Of a stretch of 60,783 nt of DNA, positions 16,301 through 25,329 are shown one piece after another. A program made the position numbers and the translations under genes. The notes beneath the pieces were generated by a model. The model saw nothing but the letters and a program-made list of their open reading frames with translations, made no database searches and had not been told where the DNA came from. Source of the DNA: Alphaproteobacteria bacterium UBA830 (GTDB lineage: Bacteria > Pseudomonadota > Alphaproteobacteria > MPNO01 > UBA830); assembly GCA_905181725.1 (NCBI GenBank), contig CAJIYX010000007.1:1-60783 (forward strand), written 5' to 3'. The first letter of the stretch is position 1, and each line of letters starts with the position of its first letter.

Positions 16301-17731
16301 ATGACCGAGGATCTATGGCAATGGACAGCGACCGACCTGGCGTCGGCGATCCGTACCCGAAAAATCTCCAGCCGGGAGGCTCTTGAAAGCTGCATTGCAC
16401 GGCTTGATGAGGTGAATCCGCGCATAAATGCGGTCGTGGACGATCTCCGCGAAGAGGCACGCTCCATTGCCGATGCAGCGGACAAATCGGTGAAAGACGT
16501 CGATGCGCTTGGCGGTCTCCACGGTGTCCCGATGACGGTTAAAATTAACGTCGATTATGCCGGGCGAGCGACCACGAACGGTGTCGTCGCTTTTAAGGAC
16601 ATGATCGCGGCGGAGGACTGCGTGTCAGTCGCCAATCTGCGTAAGGCCGGCGCGGTGATTTTTGGACGAACAAATGTGCCGGGGTTTTCGACCCGCTATT
16701 TCACCGACAACGCTCTGCATGGACGCACGCTGAATCCGCGCAATGCCGGTCTTACCCCGGGCGGGTCGAGCGGCGGGGCAGCGGCCGCCGTGGCCGCCGG
16801 GATTGGTCCCCTCGCTCATGGCAATGACCGGGCAGGCTCGGTACGCTATCCGGCCTATGCCTGCGGTGTCGCTGGCCTTCGGGCATCGGTGGGGCGCATC
16901 CCGGATTACAATCCCAGCACCACTGAAGAACGTGGCATTTCCTCCCAATTGACCAATATCCAGGGACCGCTGGCGCGCACCCTTGCCGATGTGCGGCTTG
17001 GATACGAGGCACTGGCCCGGCCCGAACCGCGCGATCCGTGGTTCGTACCGGCAACGTTCGATCCGGGACAGATATCGCGGACGCGGGTGGCAGCGATTTT
17101 CACTGCCCCTGCCGGCGCCGATCTTCATCCCGGCGTGGACGCTGCGGTCCGCCAATCGGCACAATGGCTTGAAGCTGCCGGTTACCGGGTCGAAGAAGTT
17201 GAACTCCCCCATTTTACCGAAGCGGCAAACCTGTTCTGGGCATTGCTAATGGCCGAAGAGCGCGCGGCTTCGCCGGAAGAACGGTCGGCGTCATCCAGCG
17301 GGATCGAACAGTTCGGAGACGATGCTGTAAAACGTGCCCGGGCATCCACCCGGGCCTACGCGGGTGAGCTTGACTATGCCGAATACATCCGCGGCCTCGC
17401 GCGGCGGACGACGATCCTGCGTGAATGGCAGATGTTTTTCGCCAAATACACCGTGCTGGTGATGCCGGTATGCTTCCAGCCACCGTTTCCGATCGACCAC
17501 GACCAGCAGGGCGATGCCGCGGTCGCGCAAATGCTGGATGCGCACCATCCTATGTTGGCGGTATCGATTCTAGGGCTGCCGGGCCTGTCGGTGCCGGTCA
17601 GCTGCGACGACGACACGCCGATTGGCGTCCAGATTGTCGGACCGCGCTTCGGCGAAGAACTGTGCTTCGAAGCGGGCGCGATTATTGAGGCGCAGTATTC
17701 GGTGCGGATGCCGATCGATCCGGTGAGTTAG
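16301..17731 (+). CDS. amidase signature family hydrolase
   Basis: A 476-residue amidase-signature enzyme. The Ser-cisSer-Lys triad can be placed: Lys in PMTVKINVD (about residue 80), cis-Ser in GGSSGGAAAAVAAG (about 152-165), and the nucleophile in NDRAGSVRYPAY (about 174-185). The usual GGS before the nucleophile is AGS here. The ATG at 16301 follows AGAGGTG and is preferred over an upstream start at 16193 that would add 36 unconserved residues. The substrate amide is not predictable from sequence. Its neighbours are a TauE exporter on one side and a minus-strand SDR/asparaginase-like unit that converges with it. Confidence 0.85.
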   Translation: MTEDLWQWTATDLASAIRTRKISSREALESCIARLDEVNPRINAVVDDLREEARSIADAADKSVKDVDALGGLHGVPMTVKINVDYAGRATTNGVVAFKDMIAAEDCVSVANLRKAGAVIFGRTNVPGFSTRYFTDNALHGRTLNPRNAGLTPGGSSGGAAAAVAAGIGPLAHGNDRAGSVRYPAYACGVAGLRASVGRIPDYNPSTTEERGISSQLTNIQGPLARTLADVRLGYEALARPEPRDPWFVPATFDPGQISRTRVAAIFTAPAGADLHPGVDAAVRQSAQWLEAAGYRVEEVELPHFTEAANLFWALLMAEERAASPEERSASSSGIEQFGDDAVKRARASTRAYAGELDYAEYIRGLARRTTILREWQMFFAKYTVLVMPVCFQPPFPIDHDQQGDAAVAQMLDAHHPMLAVSILGLPGLSVPVSCDDDTPIGVQIVGPRFGEELCFEAGAIIEAQYSVRMPIDPVS

Positions 17732-17783
17732 GTCTTTTTGGCACTTTAATTGTCGAAACCGGCCACGAATTGATCGTGTAGTG

Positions 17784-19481
17784 TTAGTGCGTGTCGAATA
17801 CCGCCTGATAGAGGTTGACCTGGTCCAGGATTGCCGCCGTCTCAACCGCTGTCGGGTTGTCTGGATCTGCCGCGGGCGGAAGGCCGCCGAATTTCATGAG
17901 GCAGGCGAGCAGTAATAGGCGCGCCTTGGTCGATGTCAGATTGCCGCCGCCGATATGGACGCCGGCCTGCGCCGCAAAACCTTCATTGTTGCCGCGCCCG
18001 ACCCGCACGACCGGCATGCCACAATAGCTGGCTTTGACGGTCAGCGCGTTGCGCACCGAGTTGGTCATCGTGCCGTAGGGCGCCTGGCCCTCGATCACGA
18101 ATCCCGCCAGCGGCGCATAGGTAAAGTTGTCGTTCATCAACGCGAGGATATCGACTTCGCGGTCCGGGCCGGCATCCACCGATTCCGGTGTGTAGTTGCC
18201 TTCTTTGAGGATGTTTACTTTGGGGATGGCGGTTTCCAGCAACCTGCCGTCGCCGTCCTTGATCGCGATGTCGACCGGGGCGAAGCCGGCGCCGGACTTC
18301 AGATAGCCTGTGACGCTGTTTGGCAGGCGTGTGCGGTTTACGTCCGACAGATAAGTATGCTTCGCACCCGGCAGATAGGTAAGTATGGGTGGCATGCCGT
18401 GGCGCACGGCGCCGAGCAGCCCGCCATGGCCACCGGTCGCAACATAGCCGCCCGGCCGAGCTTCGCCCTTTTGGACCTCGCGGGACGCGAAGATCTGCTG
18501 TTCCTGGATCGCGACCATCCCGGCACGGTTTTTGCCGCTGCCGTCCTGCCACACCTTCGAGGTAATATATTCGACCGAATCCACAATATTTTTGGGACCA
18601 TCATTGCTGATTTCGCCATTGGTGCGTTGCGCCGCGTTGCCCGCGACCGGCAGCGTGGTATCAAGCAAAAGGTTGAACCAGTATAGCGTCTCTTCCAGTC
18701 GTGGACTCGCCTGGGTCCAGATCGCGCCGAGGTAGTCGCCGGTTTCCAGGATGTCATGGATGTCGTTCACCATGGTCGCCATCACTGCGCGTGGCGGCGA
18801 GGCAGCAAGATGTACCGGGCGGTATGCGAAGAAGTCGCGGCCCAGGCTCTCGGGTGGGATATCTCCTTCACCCATATCGGTGCGTTCGGCGGCGCCGAGA
18901 CCCTTGGTGTATCCACCCGACGGCAGCACCCGGTAAAAATCAACCTCCGCCTTGCTCGACACCAGATTGCCGGTGCCATTATCGGCGATTCCGAGGCGGT
19001 CGATTTCCTCAAATATACGCGATCCGTCAGGATAATAGGCCTGGCGGGATTTCTCCGCCGGGGCGAGGGGGAACGCACAATCGTCCTCCCACGCGCTGCC
19101 ATCCGCCTGGCGGCCCATGTAAGGCAGGGGATAAAGCCCGTCTTCGGGTTTCAGTTCGACCTTGTAGACGGGTGTGTCGGCATCTGTTTGGGGTTTCTCA
19201 TGAAACAACCCGGTGTCGTCGATATAGCCGTCCGGCGGTCCGTACAGTTCGGCGACGTCGCGTTCCAACGGATGCGCACTGAACTGTTCGACATAGACCG
19301 TGGCCGGCGCTGCCAGCCGCTGTGTCCGGAGGACATCGAACTGCGCCACGCTACCATCCGGGTTGGTTTTCAGCGGCAATCCGTGTTGCGCGCGCGCTTT
19401 GTTGCTGGTGACCAGCGGCGGGCTGTTGCCGATGGTAGCGTTCGCGCCGGAAAGATGGGCGATGCGGGGCTTGTCGGTCAT
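17784..19481 (-). CDS. large protein with asparaginase-like C-terminal region
   Basis: A 565-residue protein I cannot assign fully. The last 110 residues resemble the C-terminal domain of L-asparaginase/glutaminase: GFVIEGQAPYGTMTNSV, then GMPVVRVGRGNNEGF, then GGNLTSTKARLLLLACLMKFG. A TGGHGGLLGAVRHG segment near 345 faintly recalls the TGGTI start of asparaginases, but the spacing to the C-terminal part is too short for a normal enzyme. The first 330 residues match nothing I know. There is no signal peptide or membrane segment. It is the third gene of a minus-strand unit behind two SDR genes, 28 bp after the second. Confidence 0.45.
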   Translation of the reverse strand: MTDKPRIAHLSGANATIGNSPPLVTSNKARAQHGLPLKTNPDGSVAQFDVLRTQRLAAPATVYVEQFSAHPLERDVAELYGPPDGYIDDTGLFHEKPQTDADTPVYKVELKPEDGLYPLPYMGRQADGSAWEDDCAFPLAPAEKSRQAYYPDGSRIFEEIDRLGIADNGTGNLVSSKAEVDFYRVLPSGGYTKGLGAAERTDMGEGDIPPESLGRDFFAYRPVHLAASPPRAVMATMVNDIHDILETGDYLGAIWTQASPRLEETLYWFNLLLDTTLPVAGNAAQRTNGEISNDGPKNIVDSVEYITSKVWQDGSGKNRAGMVAIQEQQIFASREVQKGEARPGGYVATGGHGGLLGAVRHGMPPILTYLPGAKHTYLSDVNRTRLPNSVTGYLKSGAGFAPVDIAIKDGDGRLLETAIPKVNILKEGNYTPESVDAGPDREVDILALMNDNFTYAPLAGFVIEGQAPYGTMTNSVRNALTVKASYCGMPVVRVGRGNNEGFAAQAGVHIGGGNLTSTKARLLLLACLMKFGGLPPAADPDNPTAVETAAILDQVNLYQAVFDTH

Positions 19482-19509
19482 ATCGGGCTCCGTTGGTTTA
19501 GAACTGGCG

Positions 19510-20262
19510 TCACCACATCAACTGGCCGCCATTGGGATGGATGATCTGACCGGTCATATAGGCGGACCGGTCGCTGAGCAGGAAATCGAGAACGGCGGCG
19601 ACTTCTTCCGGTTGTCCGAGGCGGCCGATCGGCAGGCTGTTCGCTAGCGTATCGCGCGCTTTTTCATATTCGGCCTCTGTCCGTCCTGATTTCAGGATCG
19701 GCGTGTCGATAGGGCCAGGGCCGAGTGCGTTAATGCGGATGTTATGGGCGGCGAATTCGATGGCGATTGACTTGGTCAGCGAATAGATCGCCGATTTTGA
19801 CGCCATATAGGCCGCAGCCCCAGGCACCGCCATGACCGCGAAATCGGATGACATGTTGACGATGGCCCCCGTGTTCGCGCCGATCATGTCCGGCAGCACC
19901 GCCTGGCAGCATAGAAACGTGCCTTTGACGTGGATATCGATCATCCGGTCCCAGTCCGCTTCGGGAATGTCGCCCGTCACGCCCCGGATATAGATCCCGG
20001 CGGCGAAGAACGCCGACAGCACGGGGCCGATATCGGTGTCGATCTGTGTCTTCATTTCGTGCACCGATGCGCCGTCGCTGACATCGACCTCGATTGCGGT
20101 CGCCGATCCTCCGGCTGCAGCGATTTCCGAAGCAACGGTTCTGGCGCCGTCGCCATCCCGGTCCGCCACGATCACATGATGCGTCTTGGCCAGGCGCAGC
20201 GCCGATGCCCGCCCGATACCGCTTGCCGCTCCGGTAATGAGTAAATTTGCGTTGTCCGCCAT
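19510..20262 (-). CDS. SDR family oxidoreductase
   Basis: A 250-residue classical short-chain dehydrogenase. It has the cofactor motif [10 protein letters not shown] (about 11-20), a Ser in NMSSDF and catalytic YMASK (about 152-156), and ends in a classical C-terminus (GQIIHPNGGQLMW). Asp38 in VADRDGDG after the second strand favours NAD over NADP. Its ATG overlaps the stop of the upstream SDR by one base, so the two are translationally coupled. The paired SDRs plus the asparaginase-like protein look like one small pathway. Confidence 0.85.
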   Translation of the reverse strand: MADNANLLITGAASGIGRASALRLAKTHHVIVADRDGDGARTVASEIAAAGGSATAIEVDVSDGASVHEMKTQIDTDIGPVLSAFFAAGIYIRGVTGDIPEADWDRMIDIHVKGTFLCCQAVLPDMIGANTGAIVNMSSDFAVMAVPGAAAYMASKSAIYSLTKSIAIEFAAHNIRINALGPGPIDTPILKSGRTEAEYEKARDTLANSLPIGRLGQPEEVAAVLDFLLSDRSAYMTGQIIHPNGGQLMW

Positions 20263-20978
20263 CAGAACAACCCCGCCCCGCCATTAACGCGGAGGTCCTG
20301 GCCGGTCACGAAGCTGGCGTCGTCTGAAAGGAGGAACAGCGCCGTTTCCACCATGTCTTGCGGTTGGCCGATCCGGCCTAGCGGAATGTTTTTGGCGCGC
20401 CCGTACATGTCGTCTTCTGTCAGATTGCCGCGCGGCTGCGGCGTGTCTGTAATGCCGGGGGAGACTATATTGGCGCGAATGCCCACGCGCGCATGGTCGA
20501 GCGCGATCGCGCGCCCGAGCCCGAGCACGCCACCCTTGGTCGCCGCATAGGCGGCGCTCTGCGGTGCACCGCGCCGGGCGATAGACGATGAGAACAGCAC
20601 GATACTACCGGATTTCTGTTCCAGCATTGTCGGCAGCACGGCCTGGCAGGAGAGCATCGTGCCCTTCAGGTTGACCGACAGGTGGGCATCCCAGTCGTCT
20701 TCGGTCAGTTCGAGAAACGGTGTGGCCCGGTATATCGCTGCACAGGTGGCAAGCCCTGCGATCTTTCCTGTTTTCTCTTCGGCCTGTGCCACTGCTGCGG
20801 CCATCGCGTTCGCGTCACGGACATCGATCTCACAGAAGTCGAGGTTGTCGTCATTCGTGCCCGCAAGGTCCCCCGGGTCGGTATCCCAGGCAGAGACATG
20901 ATAGTTCTCCGCCAGCAAGCGGCGGGTCAGCGCATGGCCGATACCACTACCGGCGCCGGTGACGATCATGGTTTCCAT
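20262..20978 (-). CDS. SDR family oxidoreductase
   Basis: A 238-residue classical short-chain dehydrogenase, first gene of the minus-strand unit. It shows TGAGSGIGHA (about 7-16), an Asp after the second strand (AWDTDPGD) suggesting NAD, and the YAATK active site (about 146-150). It ends in GQDLRVNGGAGLF. It is clearly a relative of the next gene, though the sequences are well diverged. The promoter must lie in the 171-bp gap shared with the patatin-like gene. Confidence 0.85.
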   Translation of the reverse strand: METMIVTGAGSGIGHALTRRLLAENYHVSAWDTDPGDLAGTNDDNLDFCEIDVRDANAMAAAVAQAEEKTGKIAGLATCAAIYRATPFLELTEDDWDAHLSVNLKGTMLSCQAVLPTMLEQKSGSIVLFSSSIARRGAPQSAAYAATKGGVLGLGRAIALDHARVGIRANIVSPGITDTPQPRGNLTEDDMYGRAKNIPLGRIGQPQDMVETALFLLSDDASFVTGQDLRVNGGAGLF

Positions 20979-21149
20979 TAAGTGTCGTTCCGCATGGTTG
21001 ATCCCGTCGGGCCAACTTTACGCTTTCAGGGCGGAAGGAGTCTATCGATGGGTGGGCTCTGCGGCGCAGCGGGTGAGCGTGGCGGATATATCGTTGCGTT
21101 AACGATAATCTCCGCTTGATTTTCGCTATTTTCAGCGCATGTTCGCAAC

Positions 21150-22226
21150 ATGACAGAAAAACAGAAAACTCGACGCCGTGCGCCTGTGCGCGGGCAAAAA
21201 TCGACGCAGAAATCTGCCACGTCCCTCGTCAATCTTGCCCTGCAGGGCGGCGGTGCGCATGGCGCCTTCACCTGGGGCGTGCTGGATGGACTGCTTGAAG
21301 ACGGGAGGATCACGTTTGACGGGATCAGCGGTACCAGCGCCGGCGCCATGAACGCGGTCGTGCTTGCCGACGGATATGTCCGTGACGGCCGGGACGGGGC
21401 CCGTCAGGCGCTTGAAAATTTCTGGCGCGTGGTCAGTCGTGCGGCCCATACAAGCCCTATCCGGCGGTCGCCGATGAGTATCTTTTTCGGTGACTGGAAC
21501 CTCGATACGTCTCCGGCCTTCGTCGCCTTCGATCTGATGTCACGCCTGGTATCGCCGTATGAATTCAACCCGATGAACGTCAACCCGTTGCGCCAATTGC
21601 TTGATGACAATGTCGATTTTGACCGGGTGCGGCATTGTAGCGATATCTCGCTGTTTATCTCGGCGACCAACGTGCACACCGGGAAGGTCAAAGTCTTTAA
21701 AGGGGCCGATGTGACCGTTGACAGCGTGATGGCCTCGGCCTGTCTGCCGCATCTGTTCCAGGCGGTGGTGATCGACGATGTGCCCTATTGGGACGGCGGG
21801 TTCGCCGGTAACCCGGTGCTGTTTCCGTTTCATGATTCCTGCAAAACGTCCGACCTGCTGCTGGTTCAGACCAGTCCCATCGCCCGGGAATCGACACCCA
21901 GCTCGGCACGGGAAATTCTCGACCGGATGAACGAAATATCGTTCAACAGCGCGTTGCTGCTTGAACTGCGCGGCATTGAATTCGTCGACCGGCTGATCGA
22001 TCGCGGCATTCTGGACGAAGACGATTATCGTCAGGTGCGGTTGCACCGGATTGACGGCGGCAGAGAGCTGGATTCATTACGGGCATCCAGCAAGATGAAT
22101 ACCGAATGGCCGTTTTTCGTCCATCTGAGGGGCCTCGGCCGGGACGCCGCCGCGGAGTGGCTTGATCGGCATTCGGAAAAGGTCGGCCGGGAATCTAGCC
22201 TGCCCATCGCGTCCGTTTTCAATTAA
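21150..22226 (+). CDS. patatin-like phospholipase
   Basis: A 358-residue patatin-fold serine hydrolase. After a basic N-terminal tail come the oxyanion loop LQGGGAHGAF (31-40), the nucleophile Ser63 in GTSAG, and the catalytic Asp near residue 215 in WDGGFAGNP. Such Ser-Asp dyad enzymes cleave acyl esters. The 3-hydroxybutyrate dehydrogenase gene follows 42 bp downstream, an arrangement common in alphaproteobacteria. This suggests a role in polyhydroxybutyrate or acyl-lipid turnover, though that is inference. There is no signal peptide, so it is probably cytoplasmic. Confidence 0.88.
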   Translation: MTEKQKTRRRAPVRGQKSTQKSATSLVNLALQGGGAHGAFTWGVLDGLLEDGRITFDGISGTSAGAMNAVVLADGYVRDGRDGARQALENFWRVVSRAAHTSPIRRSPMSIFFGDWNLDTSPAFVAFDLMSRLVSPYEFNPMNVNPLRQLLDDNVDFDRVRHCSDISLFISATNVHTGKVKVFKGADVTVDSVMASACLPHLFQAVVIDDVPYWDGGFAGNPVLFPFHDSCKTSDLLLVQTSPIARESTPSSAREILDRMNEISFNSALLLELRGIEFVDRLIDRGILDEDDYRQVRLHRIDGGRELDSLRASSKMNTEWPFFVHLRGLGRDAAAEWLDRHSEKVGRESSLPIASVFN

Positions 22227-22268
22227 CGAAACCTCGGAAATTCGCCCGTATTTCACCGGAGAGACCCC

Positions 22269-23051
22269 ATGCGCCTGAAAGATAAAGTCGCCCTGATTAC
22301 CGGCGCCGCCAGCGGTATTGGCAGAGAAATAGCAGAGGCCTACGCGGCCGAAGGGGCGAAAATCTGTATCGCCGATCTCAAGCTCGAGGCCGGACAGGCC
22401 GCCGCGGACGATATCGTCAAATCCGGTGGCACCGCGATGGCGGTCGAAATGGATGTGACAGATGAAGCTGCGGTCAATACGGGCGTCGCTGCGACCGTCG
22501 ATGCCTTTGGCGGGGTTGACGTCCTGATCAGCAACGCGGGCATTCAGCATATCTCGCGGCTGATTGATCTTGAATTTTCCGCCTGGAAGAAACTGCTCGC
22601 GATCCATCTCGATGGGGCATTCCTGACGACGAAGGCCTGCATGCGGGTGATGAAAGATGCGGGTAAGGGTGGCTCGATCATCCTGATGGGGTCAGCCCAT
22701 TCGAAGGTCGCGTCGCCGCTAAAGGCTCCGTATGTGACCGCCAAGCACGGCCTGCTTGGCCTGGCGCGGGCGATCGCCGTCGAAGGGGCTGAATTCGGCG
22801 TGCGCTCGAATGTGATCTGTCCCGGTTTTGTGCGCACCTCACTGGTCGAAAAACAGATTCCTGAACAGGCGCGCAATCTTGGCATCACCGAAGAACAGGT
22901 GGTGAACGACGTTATGCTGAAAGATACCGTCGATGGTGAGTTCAGTACGTTGGACGATATCGCCGAGACTGCCGTGTTTCTTGCGGCCTTCCCGACAAAC
23001 GCTCTTACCGGGCAGTCGATTGTCGTGAGCCACGGCTGGTTTATGGAGTAG
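22269..23051 (+). CDS. bdhA: 3-hydroxybutyrate dehydrogenase
   Basis: A 260-residue SDR. It has [10 protein letters not shown] (11-20), [16 protein letters not shown] (about 91-97) and the active-site YVTAK near residues 155-159. The stretch [18 protein letters not shown] and the C-terminal VSHGWFME are typical of D-3-hydroxybutyrate dehydrogenases, which interconvert 3-hydroxybutyrate and acetoacetate using NAD. A CGGAGAG ribosome-binding site precedes the ATG. It is probably co-transcribed with the patatin-like gene. Confidence 0.85.
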   Translation: MRLKDKVALITGAASGIGREIAEAYAAEGAKICIADLKLEAGQAAADDIVKSGGTAMAVEMDVTDEAAVNTGVAATVDAFGGVDVLISNAGIQHISRLIDLEFSAWKKLLAIHLDGAFLTTKACMRVMKDAGKGGSIILMGSAHSKVASPLKAPYVTAKHGLLGLARAIAVEGAEFGVRSNVICPGFVRTSLVEKQIPEQARNLGITEEQVVNDVMLKDTVDGEFSTLDDIAETAVFLAAFPTNALTGQSIVVSHGWFME

Positions 23052-23138
23052 GTCCGTCGAGCCGCTGCGAAGAACACTGGATTATTTGCCGGCTGACACT
23101 TACGTACACTTCACGCAGATGCTGACCGGGGATTTTTG

Positions 23139-23819
23139 ATGCGCTGTTCTTTGTTAGGGTTTTTGGCCGCGCTCGCGGTGATATCGATTATGGATTTTGC
23201 GTCGGTTTCGGCGCAAACTCCTCGCACGATAGCTTGGGAGGATCTTGTCCCGACCGATGAAAAACCATTGAAAGATCCGTTTTCTCATCTGGAACCCGTC
23301 CTGGCGGCGCAGTTATACGGTATAGCGTCGGTCCGCCAGCAGATCGACAAGGGTTTTCTTTCTCCGGTCAGCCCTGAATATGAACAGGTCGTCGAGTTGA
23401 CCGCCGATCTCAAGAGCCAGGGCGTGGAGGTGGACTCCCTACTCATGCGTTTCGACGAGGTTGAGGCAGAGGCGATACGTCAGGACAGCGCTGTGGTGGC
23501 AGCGCTGAACGGGCAGTTTGTACGTATACCAGGCTATGCGCTGCCGCTCGAATATGACGGGGCCGCGATTAGTGAATTCTTGCTAGTACCGTATGTCGGC
23601 GCGTGTATCCATGTCCCGCCACCACCCCAGAATCAGATGGTGTTCGTAAAACTGGCGGAACCATTCATCGTCACGAACCTGTTTACACCCGTCTGGATCA
23701 CCGGAAGAGTGACGATCGAACGGACAGAAAAGGTTGTGCCGTTTTCCGACGGAAAAGCGCCTGTGACCGCTGGATACGTGGTTGAGATTGCAAAAGTAGA
23801 ACCGTATCGGAAGCAGTAA
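23139..23819 (+). CDS. DUF3299 periplasmic protein of zinc-uptake locus
   Basis: A 226-residue exported protein with a signal peptide (LLGFLAALAVISIMDFASVSA, cleaved near residue 26). The mature part contains the DUF3299 core: a segment ending VRIPGYALPLEY, then the short CIHVPPPPQNQMV loop with a conserved Cys, and a terminal beta-rich domain. DUF3299 proteins occur with ZrgA-type zinc-uptake genes, as in the Vibrio zrg locus, and the ZrgA-like gene lies 108 bp downstream. The ATG at 23139 is used; a TTG lies directly before it. Role in metal uptake is inferred from context. Confidence 0.75.
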   Translation: MRCSLLGFLAALAVISIMDFASVSAQTPRTIAWEDLVPTDEKPLKDPFSHLEPVLAAQLYGIASVRQQIDKGFLSPVSPEYEQVVELTADLKSQGVEVDSLLMRFDEVEAEAIRQDSAVVAALNGQFVRIPGYALPLEYDGAAISEFLLVPYVGACIHVPPPPQNQMVFVKLAEPFIVTNLFTPVWITGRVTIERTEKVVPFSDGKAPVTAGYVVEIAKVEPYRKQ

Positions 23820-23859
23820 GCCGCCGCGTGCGATTAGCGTATTTCGGGCCCTGTCGATT

Positions 23860-23895
23860 TCAATATTGATATGTAATAACATAATATATTATCAG
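23860..23895. promoter_or_regulatory. AT-rich palindromic region upstream of zrgA-like gene, possible Zur site
   Basis: In a GC-rich setting this stretch is almost pure A+T and holds a perfect 12-bp palindrome, ATAATATATTAT, at 23881-23892. The preceding GTAATAAC vaguely recalls Zur boxes. It lies about 35 bp before the ZrgA-like start. It could be a -10 region, a Zur operator or both; the match to a Zur consensus is only partial. Confidence 0.35.
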
Positions 23896-23927
23896 AAGGC
23901 CTCTAGCCAATCACAGAAAGGTTCGTG

Positions 23928-24572
23928 ATGAAGAACGCATTGCACCGCCCCGGGTTCCTCAGTCTTATCATTGGAGGCTTGTTGGTCGCGTCCATCCCAG
24001 TTGTATCGCACGCCGCAGATCGGGGTCATGACGCGCACGAACACGGTGTCAGCGCCGCCAAGCTCGCGGTCGACGGAGACACTGTTGAAATAGAACTCCG
24101 TTCGCCGGGCGCAGATATCGTCGGATTTGAACATAAACCGGCAACAGAAGCGGATAAGGCAGCGGTGAAAAAAGCGGCGGTCATACTGGCGAAAGGGGCC
24201 GGCCTGTTTGTGCCTGCGCCAGCGGCTGGTTGCCGACTGATCAACTCAGATGTTGCTGCTCCGAGTACGGAAAGCGAGGACAAGGGCCATAAGCACGGGA
24301 CCTACCATGAGCAGGGAGAGGAGAAGCACGGCCACGGTAATGAGCATCAAAATAAAAACCATGCCGAACCGGAGAAACACGAGCAAGACGGTCATTCTGA
24401 ATTTTCCGCCATTTACCGTTTTCGCTGCACTGCCATCGATAAACTCACCTATTTCGATGTCAGGATGTTCGACTACTTTCCCGCGGCGCGGGAGATGGAG
24501 GTTCAGGCGATAACGCCGAAGGGTCAAATCCTCCGCGCGCTCAAGCCTGGCTCGGCGCGCCTGGTCTTCTAG
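23928..24572 (+). CDS. zrgA: ZrgA-like (DUF2796) zinc-binding periplasmic protein
   Basis: A 214-residue exported protein. The signal peptide ends near VVSHA (about residue 29). The mature N-terminus has the DUF2796 hallmark HDAHEHG (34-40), followed by AKLAVDGDTVEIELRSPGADIVGFEH. A low-complexity His/Glu/Lys-rich insert (about 120-163) should bind zinc. The end is YFDVRMFDYFPAAREMEVQ with a GQ...L...ARLVF tail. The ATG at 23928 is preceded by AGAAAGG; a GTG precedes it directly. Together with the ABC genes downstream it resembles the ZrgABC zinc importer of Vibrio. Confidence 0.82.
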   Translation: MKNALHRPGFLSLIIGGLLVASIPVVSHAADRGHDAHEHGVSAAKLAVDGDTVEIELRSPGADIVGFEHKPATEADKAAVKKAAVILAKGAGLFVPAPAAGCRLINSDVAAPSTESEDKGHKHGTYHEQGEEKHGHGNEHQNKNHAEPEKHEQDGHSEFSAIYRFRCTAIDKLTYFDVRMFDYFPAAREMEVQAITPKGQILRALKPGSARLVF

Positions 24573-24591
24573 GTTCGCCAGTCTGCAAAAG

Positions 24592-25320
24592 ATGGTTTCT
24601 GCCATAGCCCAATCAGTCCACCTGTCGGACGTCACATACAAGTGGCGGCCCGATCTACCGCCCGTGCTGGATATATCGACGTTTTCGGTTGCCCCAGGTG
24701 AGCGGCTTTTTATCAGTGGCCCAAGCGGTAGCGGGAAGACGACCTTTTTGAACCTGATTGGCGGAGTTGCGCTGCCGGATACCGGCGAGGTCACCGTTTT
24801 GGACTCACAGCTGAAGGGCTTGTCACCGGCAAAACGGGATGCTTTTCGCGCTGATCACATCGGCGTGATCTTTCAGCTGTTTAATCTGGTGCCGTATTTG
24901 TCATTGATCGAAAATGTATTGTTGCCCTGCCGGTTCTCGAAACGTCGCCATGCGCGCGCCGCTTCAGAGGGGGGCACGCCTGAGAGCGAAGCCCGCCGTC
25001 TACTTACGTATATGGGTATCTCGGAGAGTGCTTTGGATAACCGGCGCGTAACAGATCTCAGTGTCGGCCAGCAACAGCGCGTCGCTGCGGCCCGCGCTCT
25101 TATAGGGGCTCCTGAACTATTGATCGTGGACGAGCCAACCACGGCGCTTGATGAAAATTCCCGTCAGTCCTTTTTGGAAATTCTTTTTGAGACCGTGGCG
25201 CGGAATCGCCAGACGCTGATCTTTGTCAGTCACGACGAACGGATGGAAGCTTTATTCGACCGCCACATCGTTCTGTCAGACATTAACCGGGCGGCCCAGC
25301 CTGAAGATATTGCCGGATAA
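24592..25320 (+). CDS. ABC transporter ATP-binding protein (LolD/MacB type), zinc locus
   Basis: A 242-residue ATPase. Walker A is GPSGSGKTT (43-51), the Q-loop is VIFQLFNLVPYLS (about 93-105), the signature is LSVGQQQRVAAAR (about 157-169, with V in place of G after LS) and Walker B is LLIVDEPTTALDE (about 175-187). An H-loop SHDER follows. It belongs to the LolD/MacB/FtsE group that pairs with FtsX-like permeases, and the permease gene starts 9 bp downstream. It probably powers the ZrgA-associated system. Confidence 0.87.
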   Translation: MVSAIAQSVHLSDVTYKWRPDLPPVLDISTFSVAPGERLFISGPSGSGKTTFLNLIGGVALPDTGEVTVLDSQLKGLSPAKRDAFRADHIGVIFQLFNLVPYLSLIENVLLPCRFSKRRHARAASEGGTPESEARRLLTYMGISESALDNRRVTDLSVGQQQRVAAARALIGAPELLIVDEPTTALDENSRQSFLEILFETVARNRQTLIFVSHDERMEALFDRHIVLSDINRAAQPEDIAG

Positions 25321-25329
25321 ATCCGAAAT

